A DNA stretch of 64,000 nucleotides from Candidatus Thioglobus sp. MED-G25 (GCA_002456995.1 NTKC01000008.1:1-64000); one strand, 5' to 3'; positions 15,183 to 26,716 are shown, numbered from the stretch's first letter. Numbers and translations are program-made. Notes: generated by a model not told the origin, from the letters alone.

Positions 15183-15366
15183 TTTGATTTCTTTTTTACC
15201 TTGAATCTGAGACGACGGACTTAAACCGGCGATCTAACCGCTATGGTACACGTTCAATGACCGAATTCAACCTGTGTGAGCACTGTCACGGCCAGCGACG
15301 GCACTGAAACTGCACAACCGTTAGAATTCCCCTCCAATCACCAGGGCATACTTGAGATAGGGACCA

Positions 15367-16575
15367 TTGCGCAGACACTTAGTCAGCTTTTTAAAGATCA
15401 TCGTCGTCGCAGTTCTGCTGACAGTCATTTATTTCGCGGTAGACTGGCACGACAGCTACACGATCATCTCCAGTAAAGACGGCCACCAAGAGACCATCTA
15501 CGGTGAGATTGTCGGCCCATGGGATACCAATCCTGTTCTTTTCCGTGCGGATGATGCATCTGTTCCAAAACCCCTCCAGCTGACTAATGCCGATGGTCAA
15601 CCCTCCGTCAACCTCAGTCCGGGTATCCTGACCTATTTCTCTAATCTCGATGTTCCACTGTTTTTGCTCGGTGCTACCGCATTTTTCATCTTTGTCGTGA
15701 TCATCAATTCGCGATGGTGGTGGCTGATGCGCGCCAATAGGCTGGGAGTGGGTTTTTTTGAAACTCAGCGATTCGCCTGGATCGGGCTTTTCTGCAGTAA
15801 CGTGCTGCCCGGTGCGACCGGCGGTGATATTGTCAAAGCCGTCTTCATCGTCCGCCGCTGCAGTGGCGACAAAGTCCGTGCCGTAGTATCAGTGGTGGTC
15901 GATCGCATTGTTGGGCTCTTGTCTTTGCTCACAGTATGCAGCCTCTCCGTACCGTTGGTATTCGATCGTTTTCCGCTTTTTGCTGGGGTCATCTGGGTCT
16001 GTGCACTGGGTGCTGCTGCGGTGGCAGCACTGCTGCTGAGTCCGCGGCTGCGACGCCTACTTCGGTTTGAGGCCCTGGTCCAGAAACTACCTTTACGGAT
16101 TGGAACTGTCGTGACTGATATCGACCATGCCCTGTTGCAGTATCGTGCTCACCTCAGGGGTATCGGTGTGTGGATCCTGATCAGCCCCCTGACTTACAGC
16201 TTATTCTGCCTGAGCGTTTTCCTAATGGACCGGGCATTGGGTGTTGGACTGTCACTCACAGACTATTTCGTCATAGTACCGGTCGCTGCTGTGGCACAGG
16301 CAATTCCGATTGCACCAGCCGGTTGGGGTATCGGCGAGGCTGCTTACGGTGCGCTGATCGGAAAATTTGGCGCTGCTGCTTTGCCCGGAATTGCCGACGC
16401 CGAGCAGATGATGCGAACGAGGGGGATCGCACTGTCAGTGCTCCACCGCACCCACGTTATGATATGGTCGTTGGCAGGGGGTGTTCTACTACTCCTGGAC
16501 CGTCAACGACACCCGTCGGATCGAAACCTCACTTTTGATTCAGATGATGCCGGTGAACCTGCGAGCAAGTCATGA
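15367..16575 (+). CDS. Flippase-like integral membrane protein (lysylphosphatidylglycerol synthase TM / UPF0104 family)
   Basis: The protein has 402 residues starting at TTG 15367, with GATAGGG just upstream. A first membrane helix (FLKIIVVAVLLTVIYFAVDW) is followed by a roughly 75-residue polar stretch, then at least six further helices. The typical family block RWWWLMRANRLGVGFFETQRF, then IGLFCSNVLPGATGGDIVKA and VVDRIVGLLSLL, is clear, as is the late APAGWGIGEAAYGALIGKFG. Relatives span lipid-flippase-like proteins in many phyla; the lipid moved is unknown. Its stop overlaps the next gene's start (ATGA), so the two are probably translated together. Confidence 0.85.
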   Translation: MRRHLVSFLKIIVVAVLLTVIYFAVDWHDSYTIISSKDGHQETIYGEIVGPWDTNPVLFRADDASVPKPLQLTNADGQPSVNLSPGILTYFSNLDVPLFLLGATAFFIFVVIINSRWWWLMRANRLGVGFFETQRFAWIGLFCSNVLPGATGGDIVKAVFIVRRCSGDKVRAVVSVVVDRIVGLLSLLTVCSLSVPLVFDRFPLFAGVIWVCALGAAAVAALLLSPRLRRLLRFEALVQKLPLRIGTVVTDIDHALLQYRAHLRGIGVWILISPLTYSLFCLSVFLMDRALGVGLSLTDYFVIVPVAAVAQAIPIAPAGWGIGEAAYGALIGKFGAAALPGIADAEQMMRTRGIALSVLHRTHVMIWSLAGGVLLLLDRQRHPSDRNLTFDSDDAGEPASKS

Positions 16576-17138
16576 TGCGATCGTCTGCGCCTCCTGTCCA
16601 CTCCAGCAAAACACTTAAGGTCACCGTTACCTACCTGAATCTCAGTACACTGGTTGAACCCGCACCGACGATCCCGTCACAAATCTCAAGCCTCACGCTG
16701 CTGCGCACCAAAAACCCTACCGTTTCTTTTTATCGTTATCTTTACTACCAGGTCGGTGAACCTTGGTTGTGGTATGAACGACGCGGGATGTCCGACTCAG
16801 ATCTCCATGCCATCATTACAAACGATGCGGTTGCAATTCATGTGCTCTACATCGAAGGCACACCAGCCGGATATGTCGAACTGGACAACCGTGTCCCCGG
16901 CGAGGTCGAGATCGCATATTTTGGACTACTGCCGGAATATATCGGCTGTAAGCTTGGTCCCTGGTTCCTGTATTGGGCAGTACGTGAAGCCCAATCACAA
17001 AGCCCAGACAGAATCTGGGTCAATACGTGTACGCTCGATCACCCAGCTGCGCTAGCGCTGTATCAACGCACCGGTTTTGTGATCTATGAGCGGCAGACTC
17101 TCACTATATGGGATCCCAGAACGCAGCCGAACTGGTGA
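16572..17138 (+). CDS. GNAT-family N-acetyltransferase
   Basis: The protein has 188 residues. The core GNAT pattern is present: AIHVLYIEGTPAGYVELD, a splayed strand with EVEIAYFGLLPEYIGCKLGP (a motif A in which the usual RGxGxG loop is replaced by YIGCKLGP), and the end PAALALYQRTGFVIYERQ. The start codon overlaps the stop of the flippase-like gene, implying coupled expression. The substrate is unknown. It is not related closely to the partial GNAT protein at the left end of the window. Confidence 0.82.
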   Translation: MMRSSAPPVHSSKTLKVTVTYLNLSTLVEPAPTIPSQISSLTLLRTKNPTVSFYRYLYYQVGEPWLWYERRGMSDSDLHAIITNDAVAIHVLYIEGTPAGYVELDNRVPGEVEIAYFGLLPEYIGCKLGPWFLYWAVREAQSQSPDRIWVNTCTLDHPAALALYQRTGFVIYERQTLTIWDPRTQPNW

Positions 17139-17205
17139 TTACGGCAAGCCCGGTTCGGATTACAACCCACAGGCTCAGCTGGGACTGTAAAACTTCCTTG
17201 CTCAG

Positions 17206-19149
<1,944 letters not shown>

Positions 19150-19206
19150 TCACATAGACGCTGATCCTATACTTGTTTTCGGACCTTATCTTGTGCCGGT
19201 TTTAGA

Positions 19207-19238
19207 CATAAAGGGCCAGTTACGACCGGCCCTTTATG
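19207..19238 (-). terminator. Hairpin after the rubrerythrin gene
   Basis: The arms CATAAAGGGCC and GGCCCTTTATG (11 bp, fully paired) enclose a 10-base loop. It lies 25 bp after the rubrerythrin stop, in the gap before parE on the same strand. The A and T stretches within the stem would let it work in both directions, though there is no long T run after it. Its likely job is to separate the rubrerythrin and parE transcripts. Confidence 0.65.
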
Positions 19239-19262
19239 CGAATAATTCTGATTGCTCTGGCA

Positions 19263-19682
19263 TCAGTCATCAAGATTATCGAGAGCCTTCTGGAACCGGT
19301 TGGCGTGCGACCGTTCGGCCTTGGCTAGAGTTTCAAACCAGTCTGCGATCTCGTCAAAACCTTCCTCTCGTGCGGTTTTAGACATCCCTGGACACATATC
19401 GGTGTATTCATGGGTTTCGCCCGCTATGGCCGCCTGCAGGTTCTGGCTGGTTGCACCTATAGGCAGCCCCGTGGCAGGGTCACCACTTTGCTCCAGATAC
19501 TCCAGATGGCCGTGGGCGTGACCAGTTTCCCCTTCCGCAGTTGATCTAAACACAGCCGCAACATCGTTATACCCCTCTACATCGGCCTTGGCCGCGAAAT
19601 ACAAATAACGCCGGTTTGCCTGCGACTCTCCGGCAAATGCATCTTTGAGATGCTGTTCTGTTTGACTCCCTTTGAATGTCAT
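19263..19682 (-). CDS. Rubrerythrin-type diiron protein without rubredoxin domain
   Basis: The protein has 139 residues. The ATG at 19682 is behind a strong GGAGG (spacing 7). Four helices with diiron ligands are visible: [52 protein letters not shown] and [17 protein letters not shown]. This is the duplicated E...ExxH-type pattern of rubrerythrins. The C-terminal rubredoxin-like CxxC domain of classical rubrerythrin is missing, so electrons for peroxide reduction must come from another protein. It is monocistronic and followed by a hairpin. Its role is probably peroxide defence or iron handling. Confidence 0.9.
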   Translation of the reverse strand: MTFKGSQTEQHLKDAFAGESQANRRYLYFAAKADVEGYNDVAAVFRSTAEGETGHAHGHLEYLEQSGDPATGLPIGATSQNLQAAIAGETHEYTDMCPGMSKTAREEGFDEIADWFETLAKAERSHANRFQKALDNLDD

Positions 19683-19794
19683 ATCACCGCCTCCATAACC
19701 GAATTGCTGAAGAATTTCAGCTTGCGATAAAATAGAGTGGGTGATCCTGAGTCTAAATCGAGGCTTCAATCAAGGTCAACGAGGCAACTTATCT

Positions 19795-20037
19795 ATGGCC
19801 AGACAAACAAAACCGAAAATTGGGGATTTCGAGAAGTCCCTAAAGGAACTTGAAACCATTGTTGTAAGGATGGAGGAAGGTGATCAGTCGCTGGAAGCCT
19901 CCCTGAAAGATTTTGAGCGGGGTATGGCACTCGCTCAGATCTGCAGATCCAGCCTGGATACTGCAGAACAGAAGGTACAAATGCTGATTGAGAAAAACGG
20001 CGCGCTACAAACCGAACCCTTCGAGCCAGAAAACTAG
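19795..20037 (+). CDS. xseB: Exodeoxyribonuclease VII small subunit
   Basis: The protein has 80 residues starting MARQTKPKIGDFEKSLKELE (ATG at 19795). The family signature VRMEEGDQSLEASLKDFERGMAL is present, followed by a coiled-coil stretch. XseB packs with XseA in a large complex that degrades single-stranded DNA to short oligonucleotides; xseA is not in the window. Its stop TAG shares a base with the GTG start of ispA, the standard xseB-ispA-dxs arrangement of gammaproteobacteria. Confidence 0.95.
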   Translation: MARQTKPKIGDFEKSLKELETIVVRMEEGDQSLEASLKDFERGMALAQICRSSLDTAEQKVQMLIEKNGALQTEPFEPEN

Positions 20038-20933
20038 TGCCCGGCAAGGACTTTCTTGAACCAGTCTGGACGGTATGGCGACAACGTGTAGCTGATTATC
20101 TGGATCGAATACTACCCGTAACTGCAGATCAACCGGGCCTGCTGCACAGTGCCATGCGCTACAGTACACTGGCTGTAGGCAAACGTTTCCGGGCAGCGTT
20201 GGTTTATGCCGCTGGCAGACATACCGGTGCGGCGGACAGCGCACTAGATGTTCCAGCGTGTGCAGTTGAACTGGTGCACACTTTCTCACTGATTCACGAT
20301 GATCTACCTGCAATGGATGATGACGATCTGCGGCGTGGACAACCCACCTGCCACAAGGCTTTTGATGAGGCGACTGCGATCCTGGCAGGCGATGCCTTAC
20401 AGGCATTGGCTTTTGAGCTGCTCGCATCCGACAGCGCCCTAACGGTTGACGCTGAACGGCGCCTTGGGATGTGTCAATTACTCGCCAGCGCAGCAGGGAC
20501 ACGGGGTCTCGCCGGCGGCCAGGCCCTGGATCTGACAGAATCATCCGCTATCGGGATGGAATCATTGGCGAATAGACATGCGCTCAAAACCGGCAGTCTA
20601 ATACGGGCATCTGTGGCATTGGGCGCGCTGACCGGTTCGGCCGATCAAACGACATTAGATCATCTGGATAAATTTGCCGATGCAATTGGACTGGCTTATC
20701 AGGTCATTGATGATGTTCTCGACGGTACCGTCAGCACAGACATTCTCGGCAAAGACAGCGACTCCGACCGCCACGCTGACAAATTCACGTACCTCACTGA
20801 ACTCGGTGAACAGAACGCACGTGAGTTTGCGCAGAATCTGCACGAGCGTGCGATCAGTTCACTGGACGACTTATCGATGAACACCAATTTGCTCAGGGAC
20901 CTCGCTGGATTTACTATCCACAGAACGCACTGA
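20037..20933 (+). CDS. ispA: Farnesyl diphosphate synthase
   Basis: The protein has 298 residues, starting at a GTG (20037) that overlaps the xseB stop. The first aspartate-rich motif is DDLPAMDDDDLRRG at about residue 87 and the second is YQVIDDVLDGT near residue 222. The GKRFRAALVYAAG stretch is the conserved start of the prenyltransferase helix bundle. The two residues before the first DDxxD are short (His-Asp), consistent with a C15 product. It condenses IPP with DMAPP and geranyl diphosphate, feeding ubiquinone and undecaprenol synthesis. It is followed by dxs after 51 bp. Confidence 0.95.
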   Translation: MPGKDFLEPVWTVWRQRVADYLDRILPVTADQPGLLHSAMRYSTLAVGKRFRAALVYAAGRHTGAADSALDVPACAVELVHTFSLIHDDLPAMDDDDLRRGQPTCHKAFDEATAILAGDALQALAFELLASDSALTVDAERRLGMCQLLASAAGTRGLAGGQALDLTESSAIGMESLANRHALKTGSLIRASVALGALTGSADQTTLDHLDKFADAIGLAYQVIDDVLDGTVSTDILGKDSDSDRHADKFTYLTELGEQNAREFAQNLHERAISSLDDLSMNTNLLRDLAGFTIHRTH

Positions 20934-20984
20934 TACCGATCACCTTGGCTCAGGCCAAACGTCGACCCTAATTCGACTTCCCCT

Positions 20985-22871
20985 ATGAATAAAGCGTCAC
21001 AAAATAATCTTCTGGACCGCATAGATTCACCATCTGATCTACGCCAACTCAAGCAAGCACAACTGCCCCAACTGGCCCAGGAGATCCGCGACTACCTGAT
21101 CAACACAATCTCGGCTACCGGCGGACATCTGGCGCCTGGTCTGGGTGCAGTTGAACTCACGCTGGCACTGCATTATGTGTTTGACACCCCCCGTGACCGC
21201 CTAGTCTGGGATATCGGTCACCAAGCCTATCCGCACAAAATATTGACGGGCCGGAAACATCAACTCCATACAATCCGTCAGCAGTCTGGACTTTCGGGAT
21301 TTCTGAGTCGCACTGAAAGCGACTATGACGTTTTTGGTGCTGGGCATTCCAGCACATCAATCAGCGCTGCCCTTGGCATGGCTGTGGCATCAAGGCTCGA
21401 TAATCAACAGCGCGAAGTTGTTGCCATCATTGGAGACGGAGGACTGACCGCGGGTCTTGCGATGGAAGCTCTAAACAATGCCGGTGCCAATGACAACGAC
21501 ATTCTTGTGGTTCTCAATGACAACGAAATGTCGATCTCACGGAACGTAGGCGCCATATCGAACTACCTTGCCAGAATCCTTTCAGGGAAAGCCTATACCA
21601 CGGTCAGAGAAGGCAGTAAAACGGTCCTGGGCACCATACCGCCCATGCAGGCACTGGCGAGGCGCTGGGAAGAACACATGAAAGGCATGGTCATGCCGAG
21701 CACGCTTTTCGAAGAACTTGGGTTCTACTATATCGGTCCAATCAACGGGCACGACACACACACCCTGATCTCTACCCTGAAGAACCTCAAGTCCATGCGC
21801 GGCCCGCGTTTTCTGCACGTGGTGACCCAGAAAGGACGTGGCTACGAACCGGCTGAAGGAGACCCCAGCGTCTTTCATGGTGTCGGCCCGTTCGATCCGT
21901 CTACCGGCAAAGTCGAAAAGAAAACCAGCAGTCGGACCTACAGCCACGTTTTTGGTGATTGGCTGTGTGACATGGCCGAAGAGGATGGAAAACTCATCGG
22001 AATTACACCTGCCATGCGTGAAGGTTCGGGTCTAGTGAGATTTTCTGAAGAATTTCCAGAACGCTACTTTGATGTCGGCATTGCAGAACAGCACGCAATG
22101 ACATTTGCTGCAGGTGTCGCCTGCGAGGGTCTGAAACCGGTCGTCGCCATCTACTCAACCTTCTTACAACGAGCTTACGATCAGCTGATACATGATGTCA
22201 GCGTTCAGGGATTGGATGTAACATTGGCCATAGACCGCGCCGGCATTGTCGGCGCAGATGGGCCAACCCACCAGGGCGCTTTCGATCTCACTTTTCTTCG
22301 CTGCCTGCCCAATATGGTCGTGATGGCGCCGGCAGATGAAGCTGAATGCCGAGACATGCTGTATACCGCCTACCACCATCAGGGTCCTGCGGCTGTGCGT
22401 TATCCCCGTGGTGGCGGTCCGGGGAAGCCCGAAAACAAGGTTATGAATAGACTACCGCTTGGTCGTGCACAAACCATAAGGACCGGAAAGAGAATCGCAA
22501 TACTTGCCTTTGGCACTATGGTTTCACCCGCACTGGAGGCGGCAAATTCTCTCGATGCAACCGTAGTTAATATGCGTTTTGTGAAACCATTAGATGAATC
22601 TCTTATTCTGGACATGGCCGGGAGCCATGACATGCTGATTACCGTTGAAGAGAACACTGTGCTTGGTGGTGCGGGTTCGGGTGTCTCGGAAATCTTGCGG
22701 AACAAGCAATTCACCGTGCCGATGCTGAGTCTGGGCCTGCCCGATATTCATATCGAACACGGTTCAGCAAATGACATGCTCGCCGCCTGTGGCCTTGATG
22801 CTGCCGGGATACATCAAGCAATCAAGCAAGCGATGCAATCCCAGCTTGCCCCTATTCTTGAATCTGCTTAG
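20985..22871 (+). CDS. dxs: 1-deoxy-D-xylulose-5-phosphate synthase
   Basis: The protein has 628 residues, typical for Dxs. The thiamine-diphosphate motif is [20 protein letters not shown] with [14 protein letters not shown] following (about residues 150-185). The transketolase middle has [19 protein letters not shown] with the catalytic glutamate, and [20 protein letters not shown] near residue 415. It makes the first MEP-pathway intermediate from pyruvate and glyceraldehyde 3-phosphate. ispG of the same pathway is at 36.6 kb. Confidence 0.97.
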   Translation: MNKASQNNLLDRIDSPSDLRQLKQAQLPQLAQEIRDYLINTISATGGHLAPGLGAVELTLALHYVFDTPRDRLVWDIGHQAYPHKILTGRKHQLHTIRQQSGLSGFLSRTESDYDVFGAGHSSTSISAALGMAVASRLDNQQREVVAIIGDGGLTAGLAMEALNNAGANDNDILVVLNDNEMSISRNVGAISNYLARILSGKAYTTVREGSKTVLGTIPPMQALARRWEEHMKGMVMPSTLFEELGFYYIGPINGHDTHTLISTLKNLKSMRGPRFLHVVTQKGRGYEPAEGDPSVFHGVGPFDPSTGKVEKKTSSRTYSHVFGDWLCDMAEEDGKLIGITPAMREGSGLVRFSEEFPERYFDVGIAEQHAMTFAAGVACEGLKPVVAIYSTFLQRAYDQLIHDVSVQGLDVTLAIDRAGIVGADGPTHQGAFDLTFLRCLPNMVVMAPADEAECRDMLYTAYHHQGPAAVRYPRGGGPGKPENKVMNRLPLGRAQTIRTGKRIAILAFGTMVSPALEAANSLDATVVNMRFVKPLDESLILDMAGSHDMLITVEENTVLGGAGSGVSEILRNKQFTVPMLSLGLPDIHIEHGSANDMLAACGLDAAGIHQAIKQAMQSQLAPILESA

Positions 22872-22916
22872 ACTTGTGGGAGCGTGTGTGCTCTAACTCA
22901 CGAAGTACTCTATCTT

Positions 22917-23732
22917 ATGAACAAACCCCTACCCGAACCCGTCATCGACTCGACGATTGCGGATGTCCAAGGGAGTCCGGACAACCGGAACCTGACCATT
23001 GACAAAGTGGGGGTGAAAGATGTCCGTCATCCTGTCATTGTCAAAGATCGGAGTGGCTGGGAACAACACACCGTTGCCAACTTCAATATGTTTGTTGAAC
23101 TGCCCCATAATTTCAAGGGCACGCACATGTCCCGTTTCATCGAGATCCTCAACCAGCATGAACGGGAAACCACTGTTCAGTCTTTCCGGGTCATGCTACA
23201 TGAGATGATCGAGCACTTGGATGCCCACACAGGGCATATCGAAATGAGTTTTCCATTTTTTCTGCAAAAGAAAGCCCCGGTTACCGGAGTTGAGAGTTTG
23301 CTCGACTATCAGGTGACGCTGACCGGTCAGGTCAATCAGAGTAGCGTCGTCACGGAAATTCGTATTGTCGTGCCCGTGACCAGCCTGTGCCCCTGCTCCA
23401 AGGAAATATCTAACTATGGGGCCCACAACCAGCGTTCTCATGTCACCGTAAGCGTCCGCTCTAGTGCGTTTATCTGGATCGAGGAGTTGATCGAAACAGT
23501 CGAAGCACAGGCGAGTTGCGAATTGTATGGTCTACTCAAAAGACCTGACGAGAAATATGTCACCGAAAAAGCGTACGATAATCCAAAGTTCGTCGAAGAC
23601 CTTGTTCGCGATATTGCCGGTCAACTGAATCAGGACCAAAGAATCAGCAGCTATACCGTTGAAGCCGAAAACTTCGAATCTATCCATAATCATTCCGCTT
23701 ACGCGCAGATCCACTGCGAACAGCAAGACTGA
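22917..23732 (+). CDS. folE2: GTP cyclohydrolase I, type IB
   Basis: The protein has 271 residues starting [19 protein letters not shown] (ATG at 22917). Conserved blocks are [39 protein letters not shown] and [20 protein letters not shown]; the Cys of CPCSK is a known metal and substrate site. It converts GTP to 7,8-dihydroneopterin triphosphate for folate. FolE2 differs from the zinc-dependent FolE and can use other metals, which is often linked to zinc limitation; no Zur-like box is seen upstream, as dxs ends only 45 bp before. Confidence 0.95.
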   Translation: MNKPLPEPVIDSTIADVQGSPDNRNLTIDKVGVKDVRHPVIVKDRSGWEQHTVANFNMFVELPHNFKGTHMSRFIEILNQHERETTVQSFRVMLHEMIEHLDAHTGHIEMSFPFFLQKKAPVTGVESLLDYQVTLTGQVNQSSVVTEIRIVVPVTSLCPCSKEISNYGAHNQRSHVTVSVRSSAFIWIEELIETVEAQASCELYGLLKRPDEKYVTEKAYDNPKFVEDLVRDIAGQLNQDQRISSYTVEAENFESIHNHSAYAQIHCEQQD

Positions 23733-23838
23733 ACAACGCCCCGCGGCGCTTTTAGTCGCATTCTCCGATGGATCAGGTGATTTTTCTCCGGCGCACGGTA
23801 ACAACCGTCAACACCTCAATTGATTAGGCCCTCTACGC

Positions 23839-24720
23839 ATGCGTATAGGGATTGATCTGGGCGGAACCAAGACCGAGGGTGTCATACTCGACCGGGGCGG
23901 TAAAGAACTTGTCCGTCGTCGCTACCCCACCCCCCGAGCTGAAGGCTACGAGGCCATCCTAAACACTATCGGATCTCTGATTGCGGAACTTGACCAGTTC
24001 GCCGGGTATCAGTGCACAGTTGGTGTCTGCACACCCGGTGCAGTGTCACAAGTCAACGGGTGCTTGAAGAATTCAAATACAGTGTGCATGAATGGTCGAC
24101 CAGTCGCTAGTGATTTGGAAAACCTTATCGGCCGGCCGGTTCGGCTGGAGAATGATGCCAACTGTTTCGCCCTTGCTGAGGCCATCGATGGTGCCGGCAA
24201 GAATGCCGGCAGTGTTTTCGGAATCATTCTGGGGACCGGGGTGGGTGCAGGCATTGTCATCAACAGGACTCTGTTCAAAGGACTGCATCACATCGCCGGT
24301 GAGTGGGGTCACAATGTACTGGAAGCCGATGGCCCGCTATGCTACTGCGGCAATAACGGCTGTGTAGAAACGTTTCTCTCGGGACCAGGTCTGGTGGCTG
24401 AGTATGTCAGACAGGGCGGTGACACCAGCGTGGACGCTACCACGGTGGCGACACGAGCCGCACACGACCCCACAGCGGGGGAAGCACTGAATGTGTTTTT
24501 AGATCGATTTGGTCGGGCCCTGGCAATGGTGATCAATATCCTGGACCCTGATTTGGTCGTCCTTGGGGGTGGCCTTTCCAAAATCGAGCGTCTATATATC
24601 GAGGGGCGCCAGCGCACTGCGCTTTACGTATTCAACGAAGACTTCCGCACGCCGATCGTATCGAATAATCATGGAGACAGCGGCGGTGTCCGCGGTGCCG
24701 CCCTACTCTGGCCAGAGTGA
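23839..24720 (+). CDS. ROK-family sugar kinase
   Basis: The protein has 293 residues. The phosphate-1 motif is at the start (MRIGIDLGGTKTEGVIL), the adenosine-side motif is GIILGTGVGAGIVIN, and the ROK zinc site is EWGHN followed by CYCGNNGCVETFLSGPGL. The catalytic aspartate is expected in the LENDANCFALAEA block. This set fits fructokinase and N-acetylglucosamine kinase-like ROK enzymes; the sugar cannot be chosen. A weak GC-rich hairpin with a short T run (about 23737-23751) lies between it and folE2. Confidence 0.9.
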   Translation: MRIGIDLGGTKTEGVILDRGGKELVRRRYPTPRAEGYEAILNTIGSLIAELDQFAGYQCTVGVCTPGAVSQVNGCLKNSNTVCMNGRPVASDLENLIGRPVRLENDANCFALAEAIDGAGKNAGSVFGIILGTGVGAGIVINRTLFKGLHHIAGEWGHNVLEADGPLCYCGNNGCVETFLSGPGLVAEYVRQGGDTSVDATTVATRAAHDPTAGEALNVFLDRFGRALAMVINILDPDLVVLGGGLSKIERLYIEGRQRTALYVFNEDFRTPIVSNNHGDSGGVRGAALLWPE

Positions 24721-24731
24721 TCTAGCTGACG

Positions 24732-25133
24732 CTAGGGAAATCTCCCGCTTGCGTCAGTGTCACGCCGTGGGGGTGGTTGCAGACCCCTCTCGTAGAGCCA
24801 GTCCCAATCCGGACCGTCCCATCCAAACCTCTTAAGGTCTACTGTCCCTTTAAGGCTAAACACAATTCCCTCACGGATTAATGCCTGGCGCTGACGCGGG
24901 TCTGCTGCACCATCGCTGCGGGTGCTGATCTTTCCCTGGCTGTTGATCACCCGCTGCCAGGGCACATCCATCCCGGCTGGGAGCGATGCCAGAGCATAGC
25001 CGACGAGCCTTGGGCCACACCCCACGATGGCAGCAACCTGCCCATAGGTCGCAACAACACCCGCCGGGATTGTCTTCACAACCTCGTAAATCGTTTGATG
25101 GCGTACTGAGAAAGATTCTGTAGCGCTGCTCAT
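24732..25133 (-). CDS. Alkyltransferase-like protein (MGMT-type DNA-binding, no active cysteine)
   Basis: About 133 residues. The winged-helix part of O6-methylguanine-DNA methyltransferase is clear: IPAGVVATYGQVAAIVG, then RLVGYALASLP. The active site PCHRV of MGMT is replaced by PWQRVI, the hallmark of alkyltransferase-like (ATL) proteins, which bind alkylated guanine without removing the group and pass it to nucleotide excision repair. The start is uncertain: ATG at 25133 (MSSATESFSV) is taken here, but a GTG at 25169 that overlaps the end of xpt is possible. The tail (RGLQPPPRRDTDASGRFP) is longer than in small ATLs. Confidence 0.88.
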   Translation of the reverse strand: MSSATESFSVRHQTIYEVVKTIPAGVVATYGQVAAIVGCGPRLVGYALASLPAGMDVPWQRVINSQGKISTRSDGAADPRQRQALIREGIVFSLKGTVDLKRFGWDGPDWDWLYERGLQPPPRRDTDASGRFP

Positions 25134-25162
25134 CCTGGTTAAGCCCGGGTTTAACTGATCAC

Positions 25163-25738
25163 TCAGCACACCTTCATGTGGTCACCCACAAACTCGATAG
25201 TCGCCAACGTCAGAATAGGTGCATCGACATCCGACAACATCTCTCGGCCACCTTCAGCAGGTTTTTCGATCACACAACCAATGCCGACTAGATTCGCTTG
25301 GCTTTCACGCACAAGACGAACGAGTGCACTGAGCGTCGACCCTGTAGCCAGAAAATCATCGATAATCAGCACACAGTCATCCGGCCCTAGAAAACGGCGA
25401 TCTACCATAAGGTCGATGTGGGAGCCTCGGGTTCGACTGATAGCCTCGGCGACATAATAAGTACCTGTCATCAGAGCAGAGCGACCTTTGCGGGCATAAA
25501 TCAACTCCGCACCAAATGTTGACGCCACACCCAGCGCTACAGGAATACCACTGACTTCCGCGGTGACGACTTTAGTCACCAGATCAACGCCACACGCCTG
25601 AAACTGTGAGCAGAGCTCTACTGCCATGCGCAAAGTGAGTCCAGGCTCAACCTGGTGGTTCAGAAAACTGTCCAGCTTGACAATCCCACCGCCGACGTGG
25701 ACACCTTCGTTGGTAATCTTGTCGATCAACTCCTGCAT
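25163..25738 (-). CDS. xpt: Xanthine phosphoribosyltransferase
   Basis: The protein has 191 residues, the length of Bacillus subtilis Xpt. Conserved stretches are VKLDSFLNHQVEPGL near the start, TAEVSGIPVALGVAS, RKGRSALMTGTYY and the PRPP-binding loop VLIIDDFLATGSTL, then GIGCVIEKPAEGGR. It salvages xanthine to XMP. The Bacillus gene has a purine riboswitch; none is seen here, and only about 50 bp separate it from the preceding hydrolase gene on the same strand. Confidence 0.93.
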   Translation of the reverse strand: MQELIDKITNEGVHVGGGIVKLDSFLNHQVEPGLTLRMAVELCSQFQACGVDLVTKVVTAEVSGIPVALGVASTFGAELIYARKGRSALMTGTYYVAEAISRTRGSHIDLMVDRRFLGPDDCVLIIDDFLATGSTLSALVRLVRESQANLVGIGCVIEKPAEGGREMLSDVDAPILTLATIEFVGDHMKVC

Positions 25739-25786
25739 ATCCTTCCCCGGCCAACTCTGTACAGCATCGCGGAATATCGTAACAGA

Positions 25787-26617
25787 TCAGGGACGTATTC
25801 TCTGTTCTGCACACTGATTCAGGCTCTCGAGTACTTCTTCTAGCGTGCTACCCAATAGCTGAAGCTGAACATTCTCTGACAGTCGATGATCACCGTTCTT
25901 TACCAGGCAGACTCGAACATCGGATGTGGTCAGCGCTTGACTCAATTGAACAGCGGTTTCCCAGGGTACCTCCGTGTCCAGCATACCCTGGATCAGACGC
26001 ACGGGACAGTGAATATCGATGGGATTTTCCATCAACAAATTTTTTTCCCCGTCTTCGATAAACGCTTTGGTTACCGGATAACCTTCTGAGTCATGCTCCG
26101 AATCCAGCAGAATGATACCGTCACGGTTCAGCGTCTGTCGCTGCTCGGCAGTCAAGTCCCGCCACATCAGGTCTCGGGTGAAGTCCGGTGCCGCGGCAAT
26201 TCCGATCATGCCACTGATCTGCGGCCCCAGCGCGAGGGCGACATGCAGCATGATCCAACCGCCCATGCTGGAACCGATCAGTATCAATGGACCATCGACG
26301 ACGGCCTTGATCACTGTTAGGGCGTCCTGGGTCCATGCGCTGATGCTGCCGCTTTCAAATTGACCGCCGGAGGCCCCGTGTCCGGAATAATCAAATCGCA
26401 GCATTGCATGTCCCTGCGCCCGGCAAAGGTCGGCAAGATACTGTGCTTTGGTGCCGGACATATCGGAGCGGTAACCGCTCAGGAATACAACGCAAGGAGC
26501 CCGCCCGGGTTCAAACACATAAGCGAGTTTTTGTGCGGCCGCGTTCAGTATAAATTCGGTTTTAGCCATCGTAACTGGAGTCGACACAAAGTCTGTCACC
26601 GGCCGCTGCGCGGTCAT
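25787..26617 (-). CDS. Alpha/beta hydrolase (ABHD10-like thioesterase/esterase)
   Basis: About 276 residues. The oxyanion strand CVVFLSGYRSDMSGTKAQYL is typical of the ABHD10-like group. The nucleophile elbow is ILIGSSMGGWIML, the acid is expected in IQGMLDTEVPW, and the histidine in VKNGDHRLSE. It could be a thioesterase or ester hydrolase; the substrate is not known. Three start codons are possible (GTG 26650, ATG 26617, ATG 26569), none with a good ribosome site; 26569 would begin just before the fold. It is divergent from the leucine-degradation operon, with a palindrome at 26691-26716 between. Confidence 0.82.
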   Translation of the reverse strand: MTAQRPVTDFVSTPVTMAKTEFILNAAAQKLAYVFEPGRAPCVVFLSGYRSDMSGTKAQYLADLCRAQGHAMLRFDYSGHGASGGQFESGSISAWTQDALTVIKAVVDGPLILIGSSMGGWIMLHVALALGPQISGMIGIAAAPDFTRDLMWRDLTAEQRQTLNRDGIILLDSEHDSEGYPVTKAFIEDGEKNLLMENPIDIHCPVRLIQGMLDTEVPWETAVQLSQALTTSDVRVCLVKNGDHRLSENVQLQLLGSTLEEVLESLNQCAEQRIRP

Positions 26618-26690
26618 TAAGGCGTACAGTTTCACACCTTCGTTGACCACCTGACAAGCAGCGACTATTTGAAGTCAGGAATTCCAAAAT

Positions 26691-26716
26691 GATTGACGTT
26701 TACGTAAACGTCAATC
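26691..26716. promoter_or_regulatory. Perfect 26-bp palindrome, LiuR-like operator
   Basis: Each half reads GATTGACGTTTAC and its exact complement follows with no spacer; the centre is TTTACGTAAA. This fits the LiuR site described for leucine/isovalerate degradation genes in proteobacteria (MerR-family regulator, palindrome with TTTACGTAAA-like centre). It lies 64 bp before ivd and 74-122 bp from the divergent hydrolase start, a good place for an operator controlling both. No liuR gene is in the window. Confidence 0.85.

Noticed and set aside
23737..23754. Terminator after folE2
   Set aside because: The stem has only about four base pairs before TTTT; too weak to call.
24726..24757. Nested hairpin (CTGACGC ... 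GCGTCAG with an inner GGGA/TCCC) between the ROK and ATL genes as a two-way terminator
   Set aside because: The pairing is short, overlaps the ATL stop region and lacks a T run on either side; kept only as a note.
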